The notes beneath the pieces were generated by a model that worked only from the letters and a program-made list of their open reading frames with translations, did no database searches and was not told where the DNA came from. DNA of 64,000 bases from Tessaracoccus coleopterorum. GTDB taxonomy: Bacteria > Actinomycetota > Actinomycetes > Propionibacteriales > Propionibacteriaceae. Made by a program: the position numbers and the translations under genes. This document shows, in pieces, positions 1-9,496 of this stretch (position 1 is the first letter of the stretch; each line of letters begins with the position of its first letter). The DNA is taken from positions 1,364,001 to 1,428,000 of the forward strand of contig NZ_JAANIJ010000001.1 in the NCBI RefSeq assembly GCF_011174705.1, read 5' to 3'.

Positions 1-1084
1 CCTGCCGCTGCTGCCCGCGCTCACGGGCATCCTGAGGTACGCAACCGGCGACCTTGCGGCCGCGAGGGCTGACCTCGCACAGGTGGCCGCCTACCAGCTC
101 CCGGCCGTCCGGGCCCAGGCGGAGCTGGCGATCGCGCACATCTGCTTCCTCGACGGCGCATGGGACGTGGCACATGCCCATGCCGACAGGCAGTTGGCCT
201 CTGCGCTCGACTCGCTGCAGTCACCCGCCTGGGCGCAGGCGTTCGCCGTGGCGGCACTCGTCCCGGCCGTCCGGGCGAGGCTGAGACCGTGGGGAAGTAC
301 CTCGGCTGGCAGGCAGCTTCGTCCGACCCGCACAACGTGGGCGACGCCATGGGGCGCGTGGCACTCGCATGGGCCGACATCGCCGCGGGAGGCGACCCGG
401 CGCGAACGGCCGAGCTGCTCGACCGGGCCTGGCCGAACGTGTCCTACCTGAGTTGTTTCCCCACCGGGGTGCTCCGGGTCAGGGCGCACCTGGCCGCAGG
501 CAACGCCGCGGAGGCCGCGGTGGCCCGGGCCGACCTGGAGGTGGCCCCTACGAGGCCCAGGCGCACGCCTACGCCCTTGCACACGCCGAAGCGCTCCTCA
601 CCGACGGCGATGAACGGCGCGGGTGGTTCGTGACGGCCGCCCGGCACCTGCGGGCCCAGGCCCGGTCGAACGAGGGCGCGTCGCTGAAGGTCTACGGCTT
701 CGTGCTCGCGGAGGACTGGGCGTCGGCCGTGATCACGGACGACGCGCCTCCCCGCTGGAGCTCACCGCCCTCCTGGACGACGCCATCGACGCCCTCAACA
801 CCAACGGCGCCGCCGCCTGGCGCGACCGGCTCTCGGCGTTGGCGCGCCGGATGCGGCCCTCGACCCCGTCGGGCGACCCGACCTCGGTGCTGGGCAGGAT
901 GGCGAAGCTGACGACCCGCGAGCGCGAGGTGGCGCTGCTGGCCGCGAAGGGGCTCAGCAACCGCGAGATCGCCACCCATCTCTTCGTCACCGTGCGGACG
1001 GCGGAGTACCACGTCCACAACGCCCTGACCAAGCTGGGCATGACGTCACGGACCCAGTTCCAGGACGCCGACCCCGCCGCATAG
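1..1084 (+). CDS. LuxR-type transcriptional regulator, C-terminal part (left edge)
   Basis: The protein enters from the left edge and ends at the TAG at 1082-1084. Its last 60 residues are a LuxR/FixJ helix-turn-helix: LTTREREV, GLSNREIA and VRTAEYHV are visible (about 905-1060). The 300 residues before it are alanine/leucine rich and helical, like the TPR-type effector region of large LAL/MalT-like regulators. That family assignment is an inference because the N-terminal ATPase is outside the window. Three one-base corrections, near 285, 548 and 754, join the frames. The last two lie in C4 runs that code correctly as C5. The target genes are unknown. Confidence 0.8.
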
Positions 1085-1093
1085 GAGGTGCGG

Positions 1094-1220
1094 TCAGTCC
1101 TCGATGATCATCGGGGCACCCGCCCGCCGTCAGGCTCCTGGCCGGGTCCCTCCGGGTCTCGTTGCAGGTCGGCCGGTCGGGCTCGTCGGGCTGGGGCGCC
1201 ACGGGTTCCGGGATACTCAC
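1094..1220 (-). CDS. Possible small protein of about 42 residues, convergent with the LuxR gene
   Basis: A GTG at 1218-1220 is preceded on the minus strand by a strong ribosome binding site, AAAGGAG, five bases upstream of the spacer AGGCC. The reading begins MSIPEPVAPQPDEPD and stays open for 35 codons. If one or two G are missing in the G-run near 1117-1120, it continues into GAPMIIED and a stop at 1094-1096, ten bases from the LuxR stop. Without correction it runs on antisense into the LuxR gene. The product would be proline- and acid-rich with one cysteine. No family is recognised. The binding site and the neat convergent end are the only support. Confidence 0.35.
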
Positions 1221-1632
1221 GGCCTCTCCTTTCCGGAGGTGTTCGGTCGCTCAAGCTTCCCCCGCGTCGCCCACCGGGCCAACCCAGGCCGGTAACCCTG
1301 GTAGCGCCCCGAAAACCCGGTAGTGGCCGCCTGGGAAACTGGTGGTCGGAGGGTGGCCAAGGCGCGCCACAGCGAGCAGAATTGGTTGTCGAGGGGGCTT
1401 CGCGGCGATGCCGTCGAGGAACTCCCCTTGCGACTTCCGGAAGTGCACTGCCGGATTTTGGGGGATGCCCGGGGACGCCTAACGCGTTCCCGGGCATTAT
1501 TTTTCCCCGCTCCCGGCAGCCGGCCCCGACATGACCCGCAGGGTGAGCGCGGAGGAATCGCCGGATGTCCACGGGATTGACTCACCTCCCGGCTAGGTTG
1601 AGGCTCTCACGCCTAGAAGAAGGGCCAGTTAC
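1221..1632. other. Non-coding stretch of about 410 bases
   Basis: I find no convincing gene here. The open frames on both strands lack ribosome binding sites or recognisable products. The notable element is the strong hairpin with a T-tail at 1465-1504. The last 60 bases hold the untranslated leader of the subtilisin gene, with AGAAGGG about ten bases before its ATG. Confidence 0.5.
1465..1504 (+). terminator. Rho-independent terminator
   Basis: The arms at 1465-1478 and 1484-1497 pair over 14 bases with one G-U wobble around a five-base loop (CTAAC). They are followed directly by TATTTTT at 1498-1504. Only the plus strand has the T-tail. The nearest plus-strand stop codon is the LuxR gene, 380 bases upstream. 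Confidence 0.8.
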
Positions 1633-4600
1633 ATGGCACAGAGCAGACGACTCCGGCGGTGCGCCGTGGCGGTCGTGGCCTCGGCGCTCGTCCTCACCCC
1701 GGCGCCGCGTTCGGCGCCCCGGGTGAGGACGGCCGGGTCACGATCCGCGGGGATCGACCGACACGAAGGACCTGACCAAGCAGTTCGTCAACACGAAGAA
1801 GTGGTTCATCGAGCTGGAGAGCGAACCGACCTCGACGGGTGGGAACCGCAGCACGATCGAGCGCCAGCAGCGCGACTTCACCACAAAGGCGAGGGGCGTC
1901 GGCAGGGCCAACCGGATCGCGCGGCACTACACCACGCTGTTCAACGGCGTCACCGTCGAGGCGGACGCCGAGGCTGCCCAGCTACTGGCCGAGCTCCCAG
2001 GCGTGAAGAACCTGTTCCCGGTGATCCCCGTGGAGGTTCCGAAGTCACAGAATGCCTCCCCTGCCATGTTCACGGCAGGCACGATGACCGGGGCCGACAT
2101 CGCACGCAGTGAGCTCGGCCTCACGGGCGAGGGCATCAAGGTCGGCGTCATCGACACCGGCATCGACTACGACCACCCGGCCTTCGGTGGAAGCGGCACG
2201 AACGGCGGCACCACCTTCCCCACTGCGCGGGTCGCCTACGGCTACGACTTCGTCGGCGATGACTACAACGCCGATCCCGCCTCGGACGGCTACAACCCGA
2301 TCCCTAAGCCGGACGGCAACCCCGACGACTGCGAGGGGCACGGCACGCACGTCGCTGGCATCGTCGGAGCCGACGATGACTTCAAGGGCGTTGCACCCAA
2401 CGTCACGCTCGGCGCATACCGCGTCTTCGGCTGCGAGGGTTCGACCGACACCGACATCATCCTCTCCGCCATGGAGCGCGCCGAGGCCGACGGCATGGAC
2501 GTCATCAACATGAGCCTCGGGGCAGCCTTCGAGACCTGGCCCCAGTACCCGACCGGCACCGCCGCCGACCGCCTGTGGCGCAACGGCATCGTGGTCGTCA
2601 CCTCGGCGGGCAACGAGGGCGACTACTTCACCCAGTCCGCCGGTTCGCCCGGCGTCTCGCGCCACGCCATCGGTGTCGCCTCCTACGACAACGTCGCCGT
2701 GCGCCTGAGCGAGATCGTGTTCACCGGCACCACCGGCGAGCCGATCTCGGCAGGGTACCTGCCCGCCGCCGGTTCCCCGACATCGGTTCCACGGTCGACG
2801 GGACGGTCGCCGCCGCCATGACCGATCCGCTCGGCTGCAGCGCCGGCGGCAACGTGGCAGGCAAGGTGGCCGTCGTGTCGCGCGGTGGCTGCCCGTTCCA
2901 CGACAAGGCACTGATCGCGCAGAAGGCAGGAGCGAAGGCGCTGGTCATCTACAACAATGCGCCCGGCCACATCAGCGCGACGGTCGAGGGCGACACCGCC
3001 ATCACCATCCCGGTCGTGACGGTGTCCCAGGCCAGCGGCCTGGCGATCGTCGCCGGGCTCCCCGGAACCTGAAGGTCACCGTCCCGGCACCGAGGTGGAG
3101 GAGCCCAACCCTCCGGTGGGATGATCTCCGACTTCTCGTCGTGGGGGCTCGCCGCCGATCTGACCCTCAAGCCCGACCTGGGCGCGCCGGGCGGCTCGAT
3201 CTACTCCACCTATCCGCTGGAGCAGGGCGGCTACCTCACGAACTCCGGCACGTCGATGGCTTCGCCGCACGTCGCGGGTGCGGTCGCGCTGATGCTCGAG
3301 TCGGATCCTGGCCTGACGCCCGACCAGGTGCTCACCAGGCTGCAGAACACCTCGGCCCCGAGCCTGTCCCCTGAGGCCCTCGCCGAGGGGTTCGAGGTTC
3401 TGGATGCGACCCACCGACAGGGTTCCGGCCTGATCCAGATCGACAAGGCCATCGGGGCGACCACGCTGATCTCCCCTCGAAGATCTCCGCCGGTGAGGGC
3501 CAGGACGGCCCGTTCACGCAGAAGCTGACGCTGACCAACACGGGTGACGAGCCAGTGACCTGGTCGCTCAGCCACATCGATGCGGTCTCCTCGGGCATCG
3601 ATCCCGCAGACGACGAGGCTTGGCAGAACGACCCCGACCTCTTCAGCGAGGAATCGCGGGTGTCCTTCTCGACGAGCACGGTCACCGTCCCGGCAGGCGG
3701 CACCGCGAAGGTGGACGTCACGATCGCCCCGCCGACGGGTCGCGGGAGGGCACCACCTACGGCGGCTTCCTGGTGCTCGTCTCCGGGAGGGCATCACCCA
3801 GACGGTTCCGTACGCAGGCATGTCCGGCGACTACGGCAACCTGAAGCTCTTCCCGGGCCTGGGCATGGGCCTGCCCACGGTCGTCGAGGTCGCCGCCTGC
3901 GGCGCCTGGCAGGACCAGCAGTGCGTCGACCCGGGCGCCGAGCTCGGCTTCCCCGACGCGAGCAGGATCTTCACCGGCAACGGCGACAACCCCTCGGTGG
4001 CGGTGCACATGGCCTACCCGGCCCGCTCGCTCACCATGGAGGCGCTGAAGGTCGACGCCAAGGGCAAGCCGATCGAGGCGAGCGCCGGGCAGGTCTTCCG
4101 GATGGATTACAAGGGTCGTTCGGCCGAGCTCGACATCTACTCGTGGGACGGCAGGGTGCGGGCCACCTCCGGCCTGATGGTCGACGTCGCCCCGGGCCGC
4201 TACGTGCTGCGTCTCACGGCGGTGGAGGCCGACGGAGACGGGGGCACGCAGTCGTGGACCTCTGACCCGTTCAACTACAAGACGCTCAAGCCCACCCCAC
4301 CCCGACCCCGACCCGACACCGACCCCGACCCGCCGGTGCCCACCCAGCCGCCCGTGGTGCAGGACGTGTACAACACGCCCGGCTACCACTTCGTCAACGG
4401 GCGCCGCTGGCTGACGACCTGCGAGAAGTACTCGCAGACCACCCGCTGCCGCACCAGCATCTGGGCCACCACGGTGGCCGAGGTCGACGGCCGCTACGTC
4501 AACACCAACGGGTGGGTCTTCAACAACCTCACCTACCTGCCCGGAATGACCAGGGCGCAGTGGGCGAACAACCCGCTCGGCGTGACCGGTTCCTGGACCG

Positions 4601-4776
4601 CTGCCGACGGGCGCAAGTGGCGCACCGAGTGCGACACCGCCGTCTCCGGCCGCAACGGCTGCCGCACCTTCGTCACCGCAAAGGTGATCCAGGGCACGAA
4701 GGGTGCCGACGGCCGGTTCACCTACAGGTGGGTGACGAAGGAGATCATGAACAACATGGTCCGATTCAAGCCGTGA
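1633..4776 (+). CDS. Secreted subtilisin-like serine protease (S8) with PA domain and C-terminal repeat module
   Basis: An exported S8 peptidase of about 1,050 residues. A Sec signal peptide (RRCAVAVVASALVLTP) is followed by a propeptide. The catalytic triad is visible: Asp in VIDTGIDYDHPAF (about 2150), His in GHGTHVAGIVG (about 2340) and Ser in GTSMASPHVAG (about 3250). A PA domain lies between His and Ser (about 2800-3060), as in lactocepin- and cucumisin-type proteases. A beta-sandwich-like region follows, then a Pro/Asp linker (4290-4350), then a module with RCRTSIWAT, GWVFNNLTYLP and GRKWRTECD. That module recurs in the protein at 30653-31689. About nine one-base corrections are needed, for example near 1697, 1752, 2770, 3475 and 3787. 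The protease call is firm. The substrate is unknown, and the C-terminal module may anchor it to the cell wall (inference). Confidence 0.88.
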
Positions 4777-4790
4777 CCCACTGAGACGGC

Positions 4791-4833
4791 CGCTGGGCCC
4801 GACCCTCATCGATGTGGGGGGTCGGGCCCAGCG
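4791..4833. terminator. Hairpin between convergent genes
   Basis: Perfect 15-base arms at 4791-4805 and 4819-4833 flank a 13-base loop between the subtilisin gene and the convergent luciferase-like gene. There is no T-tail on either side. Such hairpins commonly end transcripts in high-GC actinobacteria, so a bidirectional terminator is inferred. Confidence 0.65.
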
Positions 4834-4849
4834 TAGTTCTCCGGCACGG

Positions 4850-5899
4850 TCAGGCCGGATCGCCCTCGGCCGGTCCCTCCGTGTTCGGCCTCCAACCCAG
4901 GGCGGGGCGACATGCGTCGCGAAGGACTCCAGCACGTGCAGGTTGTAGGCCGGCCCCAGCTGATTCGGGATCGTCAGCATGAGGGTGTCGGCCGACCGGA
5001 CGGCCGAGTCGGCAAGGAGCTGCTCGATCAGGACGTCGGGCTCGGCCGCGTAGGTCTTGCCGAAGGTCGAGCGGAGCCCGTCGATGATGCCGACCTGGTC
5101 GGCCTCGTCGCGGCTTCCATCACCGAAGTAGCGCACGTCGAGCTCGCTGACGATCGGGAAGATGCTGCGGCTGACCGAGACGCGGGGCGTCCCGGTGTGG
5201 CCGGCCTCACGGTACGACTGCCGGAACGCCTCGATCTGCTCGGCCTGCAGTTCGTGGAACGGCTGCCCGGTCGCCTCGGTCAACAGGGTCGAGCTCATGA
5301 GGTTGAGCCCCATCCGGCCGGTCCACTCGGCGGTCGCGCGCGAGCCGCTGCCCCACCAGATGTGCTCCGGCAAGCTCGCGGAGAGGGCTCGATGCGCAGC
5401 CTCGTGCCCGGTGGCGCCTGCCGCGGATCGGCGTCGACGAGCTTCTCACCGTTGATCGCGGCCCAGAACAGGTCGAACTTGTCCCGGGCGAGGTCGGCCC
5501 CACGGGGGTCGGTCGACCCGGTGTACCCGAACGCCTCGTATCCTCGGTTGGCCGTCTCCGGCGATCCCCGGCTGACTCCGAGCGCAACCCGCCCGTCCGA
5601 GATCAGGTCGAGCGCGGCCGCCTCCTCGGCCAGTTGGAGGGGTTCTCGTAGCGGAGGTCGATCACGCCGGTTCCGACCTCGATCCGCTTCGTGCGGGCGG
5701 CCATCGCACTCAGCAGCGGCATCGGGGACGCGGCCTGCCGTGCGAAGTGGTGGACCCGGAGAAACGCGCCGTTGACGCCCAGCTCGTCGGCGCCCTCCGC
5801 GATCTCGATGGTCTGCTTCAGCATGTCGGCCGCGCCACGGGTCTGCGAGCCCGGTAGCGGTGCGTAGTGCCCGAAGGACAGGAATCCGAATGCTCTCAT
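4850..5899 (-). CDS. LLM-class flavin-dependent oxidoreductase
   Basis: A bacterial luciferase-like TIM-barrel monooxygenase of about 350 residues. The start MRAFGFLSFGHYAP at 5899 is followed by the family pattern GVNGAFLRVHHFARQ, a GTGVIDLRYENP strand, LISDGRVALGVSRGS, and PEHIWWGSGS. The known family reaction is FMNH2/F420-dependent oxidation of small organic molecules; the substrate here cannot be read from sequence. Three one-base corrections (near 5640, 5390 and 4900) join the frames. An upstream in-frame start at 5938 exists but adds 13 unconserved residues. It stands alone and is convergent with the protease gene. Confidence 0.8.
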
Positions 5900-6066
5900 A
5901 CCCGCTCCAACCCCTGGAATCCGGCGGAGATTCCCCAAACTGGTACAACGTTCAACTTCATTGAGCGATTACCCTTCCGGACCCCCGGAAAAATCGGCCA
6001 ATAGCCGATTCTGGTCGGTCACGCTGAAAATACGGGCCACCGACCCGCCACTGGTCCGCCGGGACC

Positions 6067-6243
6067 TCACTGGGCGGTCCAGCGCTGGATGAGGAAGACG
6101 TATGCGAGCGCGAACACCGCGACGATGCCGACGTTGACGCCGAGGCGCTCCCAGAAATGATCCCTCAGGAACGCGATGTCGACCGAGACGATCAGCGTGA
6201 CCATGAGGAGCAGCCACCCGGCTGCCACGAGGATGCGGGTCAT
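6067..6243 (-). CDS. Small two-helix membrane protein
   Basis: A 58-residue protein with the Shine-Dalgarno GAAGGAGG five bases upstream of its ATG at 6241-6243. It has two hydrophobic segments (LVAAGWLLLMVTLIV and VGIVAVFALAYVFLI) separated by a charged loop, FLRDHFWER, so an integral membrane protein is expected. An upstream ATG at 6267 lacks a comparable site. No family is recognised and no function is proposed. Confidence 0.65.
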   Translation of the reverse strand: MTRILVAAGWLLLMVTLIVSVDIAFLRDHFWERLGVNVGIVAVFALAYVFLIQRWTAQ

Positions 6244-6300
6244 GACCCTCCTTCGGAGTCCGTGCATCCAGGCTACCCGCGATCCAGCGGGATACGGCGG

Positions 6301-6332
6301 GAGGCCGGCTCCCCATCCGGGGAACCGGCCTC
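6301..6332. terminator. Hairpin downstream of fba
   Basis: Arms 6301-6314 and 6319-6332 pair with one mismatch around a four-base loop. The hairpin lies 26 bases past the fba stop and before the small membrane gene, both on the minus strand. There is no T-tail. Confidence 0.6.
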
Positions 6333-6357
6333 TCGTCAGAGACTCAGCGGTCAGCGG

Positions 6358-7378
6358 TCACTTGATGGCGGTGCCGGCCGAGCGCAGCTGCTGGCAGGCC
6401 TCGACGATGCGGGCCGCCATGCCGGCCTCAGCGGCCTTGCCCACGCACGCGGGTCGTAGGCCTTCTTGTTGCCGACCTCGCCGTCGATCTTCAGCACGCC
6501 GTCGTAGTTGCGGAACATGTGCTCCACGACGGGGCGGGTGAAGGCGTACTGGGTATCGGTGTCGATGTTCATCTTGATGACACCGAAGTCGACAGCGTCG
6601 GAGATCTCCTGAGCGGTCGAACCCGAGCCACCGTGGAACACCAGGTCGAACGGCGACTCCTTGCCGTACTTGGCGCCGACGGCGTCCTGGATCTCCTTGA
6701 GGACGGCGGGGCGCAGCTTCACGGCGCCCGGCTTGTAGACGCCGTGCACGTTGCCGAAGGTCAGCGCGGTGATGTAGCGCCCCTTCTCGCCGAGGCCGAG
6801 GACCTCGATGGTGCGGAGGCCGTCCTCGACCGTGGTGTAGAGCTTGTCGTTGATCTCGGCGGCAACGCCGTCCTCTTCGCCGCCGACGACGCCGACCTCG
6901 ATCTCGAGGATGATGTTGGCCTTCGAGGTGCGGGCGAGCAGCTCATCGGCGATCTGGAGGTTCTCCTCCATCGGAACGGCCGAGCCGTCCCACATGTGCG
7001 ACTGGAACAGGGGCAGCTCGCCGCGGGCGACGCGCTCCTCGGAGATGGCCAGCAGGGGACGGACGAAGCTGTCCAGCTTGTCCTTCGGGCAGTGGTCCGT
7101 GTGCAGCGCAACGTTGATCGGGTAATTCTTCGCGACCTCCTGGCGAAGGCGGCGAACGCAGCGGCGCCTGCAACCTTGTCCTTGATCGTGGGGCCGGACA
7201 TGTACTCCGCGCCGCCGGTCGAGATCTGCAGGATGCCGTCCGAGCCAGCCTCGGCGAAGCCCTGGAGCGCGGCATTGAGGGTCTGCGAGGAGGAGACGTT
7301 GATGGCCGGGTAGGCGAACTTGCCTGCCTTGGCGCGATCGATCATCTCACCGTAGACCTCGGGAGTTGCGACTGGCAT
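6358..7378 (-). CDS. fba: Fructose-bisphosphate aldolase, class II
   Basis: Zinc-dependent aldolase of glycolysis and gluconeogenesis, cleaving fructose 1,6-bisphosphate to dihydroxyacetone phosphate and glyceraldehyde 3-phosphate. Recognisable class II features are AYPAINVSS near the start, LHTDHCPKD (catalytic Asp and a zinc His), GVVGGEEDGV, the zinc His region LTFGNVHGVY, LVFHGGSGS and MNIDTDTQYAF. The length of about 340 residues matches the long, FbaA-like actinobacterial type. Two one-base corrections, near 7142 and 6440, are required. The gene is monocistronic, with a hairpin behind it. An essential central enzyme in this broken state is one reason to read the frameshifts as sequence error. 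Confidence 0.93.
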
Positions 7379-7480
7379 GGAAGCCTCTTTTCTCGATGAT
7401 GTCGTTTCGGCCCTAGCTTATCGCGTCGCCCGATCGGGCGACGGGCGGGTGGGGTCACGGACGACCCACCGGGCGCGCCC

Positions 7481-8020
7481 TCACACGACCCTGTCGAGCG
7501 CCTCGGTGTCGAGTTGAACGCGGCCCAGGGAGTAGGCACGGGCCGCGGAATCGATGACCGCAGGTGCCGCATCCAGGAAGCTGAGCGGAACCTCGGCAAC
7601 CCGGGCTCCTCCCGCCTCGAGGGCGACGGATGGGCCTGCACCGAGGGCACCGCCCTGAGCTTGAGTCCGGTCACGTCCTCCCAGGGCACACGGACGCTCA
7701 CCGGGTAGAAGAACTCGACGCCGAGGGGCCGAGGTGGAACGCCGATCCCTCGGGATGCGCGCCAGGTCACGCTTGGCGTTACGCAGCCCCACGGCCGAGA
7801 CGCCGAACCAGAACGCGGTCGAGGCCACCCACAGGGAGGCGATGGTGATGAGCCAGGTGGTCGACCACTGGTCGCGGAAGAACCAGATGATCACGGCAGT
7901 CACCGCAAGCGAGATGAGCGAGGTGACGATCCGCATCCGGAGCGCGCTGCGGTGGCGGGACACCCGGGCCGCCGTCGGGAGCGGCGTGAGGCCCACCACG
8001 AATCGCTGCATGTCCGCCAC
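7481..8020 (-). CDS. Membrane protein with two N-terminal helices, unknown function
   Basis: Not recognised. The start is GTG at 8020 or ATG at 8011 (MQRFVVGLTPLP). Two hydrophobic helices follow (IVTSLISLAVTAVIIWFF and WLITIASLWVASTAFWF), then a soluble C-terminal part with VSVRVPWEDVTGLKL. That pattern resembles the PH-like domains found behind two-helix anchors in actinobacterial proteins; the resemblance is an inference. The tail ends LDTEALDRVV. About three one-base corrections between 7740 and 7600 are needed, so the middle is uncertain. It ends about 100 bases before fba on the same strand. Confidence 0.5.
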   Translation of the reverse strand: MADMQRFVVGLTPLPTAARVSRHRSALRMRIVTSLISLAVTAVIIWFFRDQWSTTWLITIASLWVASTAFWFGVSAVGLRNAKRDLARIPRDRRSTSAPRRRVLLPGERPCALGGRDRTQAQGGALGAGPSVALEAGGARVAEVPLSFLDAAPAVIDSAARAYSLGRVQLDTEALDRVV

Positions 8021-8038
8021 TCTAGTGGCCCGGATCAG

Positions 8039-8698
8039 TCACCACGGGGGCGCCTGACCCGCCACCGCAGCCGCGTGACGGTGCTGGAGCGACCAGTGGT
8101 ACATCGCGATCGCGGCCGCCGCGCCCGCATTCATCGACCTGGTCGAGCCGTGCTGGGTGATCGCGACGAGGGCCCCGCACCCCTCCACCATCGCCTCCGT
8201 GAGCCCGGGCCCTTCCGAGCCGAAGATCAGGCAGCAGTCCGCGGGCAGCGCGGTCGCCTCGAGGGGCACCGACCCGGGCAGGTTGTCGACGCCGACCGGG
8301 GTGATGCCCTCGGCCGCAAGATGGGCGAGCAGCGCGGCCTCATCCTCATGATGGCGGACGTGCAGGTAGCGGTCGGTGACCATCGCACCGCGCCTGTTCC
8401 ACCTGCGTCGCCCGACGATGTGCACGGCCGCCACGTTGAAGGCGTTCGCGGTGCGCACCATGGAGCCGATGTTGAAGTCGTGCTCCCAGTTCTGGATGGC
8501 GACGTGCAGCCTCGCCCTCGTCCGGTCCAGATCGGAGACGATCGCATCCATCCGCCAGTACCGGTACCGGTCGATCACGTTGCGCCGATCCCCCGCCTGC
8601 AGCAGGTCGGGGTCGAGCCGGTCATCGTCCGGCCACGGCAGCGGGTGGGGTCCGACGCCGACGGTCGGCGCCGTCGGGTCAGGCAGCTCGTCGGTCAT
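8039..8698 (-). CDS. SpoU/TrmH-family RNA 2'-O-methyltransferase
   Basis: An intact 219-residue SPOUT-fold methyltransferase that moves a methyl group from S-adenosylmethionine to a ribose 2'-OH of tRNA or rRNA. The three family motifs are present: motif 1 HDFNIGSMVRTANAF (Asn and Arg of the catalytic site), motif 2 LIFGSEGPGLTEAM, and motif 3 STRSMNAGAAAAIAMYHW, which form the knotted cofactor site. The target nucleotide cannot be told from sequence. It ends 19 bases upstream of the two-helix membrane gene on the same strand, so the two may be cotranscribed. Confidence 0.88.
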   Translation of the reverse strand: MTDELPDPTAPTVGVGPHPLPWPDDDRLDPDLLQAGDRRNVIDRYRYWRMDAIVSDLDRTRARLHVAIQNWEHDFNIGSMVRTANAFNVAAVHIVGRRRWNRRGAMVTDRYLHVRHHEDEAALLAHLAAEGITPVGVDNLPGSVPLEATALPADCCLIFGSEGPGLTEAMVEGCGALVAITQHGSTRSMNAGAAAAIAMYHWSLQHRHAAAVAGQAPPW

Positions 8699-8751
8699 GC
8701 ATCCGAGGGTGCCCCACCGCCACGCCGCCCACCAAACCGGCGGGACGGCGA

Positions 8752-8780
8752 AGGCCCCGACCCGGTGCGGGTCGGGGCCT
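8752..8780. terminator. Hairpin downstream of the YceI gene
   Basis: Perfect 13-base G/C-rich arms at 8752-8764 and 8768-8780 surround a three-base loop, 25 bases beyond the YceI stop. There is no T-tail. It probably separates yceI from the methyltransferase gene on the same strand. Confidence 0.65.
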
Positions 8781-8805
8781 CGGAGAGATGTCTGCGAGCA
8801 GAGGC

Positions 8806-9354
8806 TCAGGCTGCCTGCTCGATTGCGGAGATCTCGAGCTCGAGGGTGATCTTGTCGGAGACGAGGAAGCCGCCGGTCTCGAGCGCGGCGTTCCAGGTGA
8901 GGCCGAAGTCGGAGCGGAGGATCTGGGCCGAGCCCTCGAGACCGACGCGGACGTTGCCGAAGGGGTCCTTGGCGGTGCCGGCGAACTCGAGCGGGAAGGT
9001 GACGGGCCTGGTCACATCCTTGATGGTCAGGTCGCCGGTGATCTCGACGACATCGCCCTTGATGGCGGCGTCGGTACCCACGAAGGTGAGCTTCGGGAAC
9101 TGCTCGGCGTCGAAGAAGTCGGCGGAGCGCAGGTGCGCGTCACGGTCGGCGTTGCGGGTGTTGATCGACGCGGCATCGATGGAGACCTCGAGCTTGGTCG
9201 ACTCGGGCGCCGCGCCGTTGACGATGGCCTGGCCCTCGAACTGCTCGAAGGAACCGCGGACCTTTGTCACCATCGCGTGGCGGGTGATGAAGGACAGCGT
9301 GGTGTGGCTGGGGTCGAGAACGTAGGTGCCGTTGAGCTCATTGAGGTTCGTCAT
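8806..9354 (-). CDS. YceI-family lipid-binding protein
   Basis: An intact 182-residue YceI-like beta-barrel protein. The family pattern is plain: YVLDPSHTTLSFITRH, then VEVSIDAASI-type and NTRNADRDAHLRSADFFD, FPKLTFVG, GDLTIKDVTRPVTF, and DFGLTWNAALETGGFLVSD. Members bind isoprenoid or other amphiphilic ligands and are often stress-induced. There is no signal peptide, so it acts in the cytoplasm, as usual for actinobacterial members. A good promoter and the purine-rich AAGGAAAAGGA lie just upstream, and a hairpin follows. Confidence 0.9.
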   Translation of the reverse strand: MTNLNELNGTYVLDPSHTTLSFITRHAMVTKVRGSFEQFEGQAIVNGAAPESTKLEVSIDAASINTRNADRDAHLRSADFFDAEQFPKLTFVGTDAAIKGDVVEITGDLTIKDVTRPVTFPLEFAGTAKDPFGNVRVGLEGSAQILRSDFGLTWNAALETGGFLVSDKITLELEISAIEQAA

Positions 9355-9384
9355 GATGAAGTCCTTTTCCTTGTCGGTGCAACC

Positions 9385-9413
9385 AATATAACAAGACCTG
9401 GTTTAGGTTTCAA
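9385..9413 (-). promoter_or_regulatory. Sigma-70-type promoter for the YceI gene
   Basis: Read on the minus strand, TTGAAA (9408-9413) and TATATT (9385-9390) are separated by exactly 17 bases. Each hexamer matches the housekeeping consensus in five of six positions. The block is conspicuously A/T-rich for this genome and sits 30 bases upstream of the yceI start. Confidence 0.7.
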
Positions 9414-9451
9414 CTACCGGCGTGTCGCGTTCGCCCAGGGCATACGGAAAA

Positions 9452-9479
9452 CGCCCCGCTCCCAGGAAGGGAACGGGCG
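9452..9479 (-). terminator. Terminator downstream of lemA
   Basis: On the minus strand the arms 9469-9479 and 9452-9463 pair around a five-base loop and are followed by TTTTCC. One arm has CCC where its partner has GGGG, so the stem is one base short. Restoring that base gives a continuous stem with one wobble, the same defect seen in the coding regions. Confidence 0.65.
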
Positions 9480-9496
9480 CCTCGGAAGCGGAGCGG

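Noticed and set aside
3757..5373. Very long minus-strand open frame (over 500 codons) across the end of the protease gene
   Set aside because: Its first 150 codons are the real luciferase-like gene. The remainder is antisense to the protease and shows only G/C-driven low-complexity sequence.
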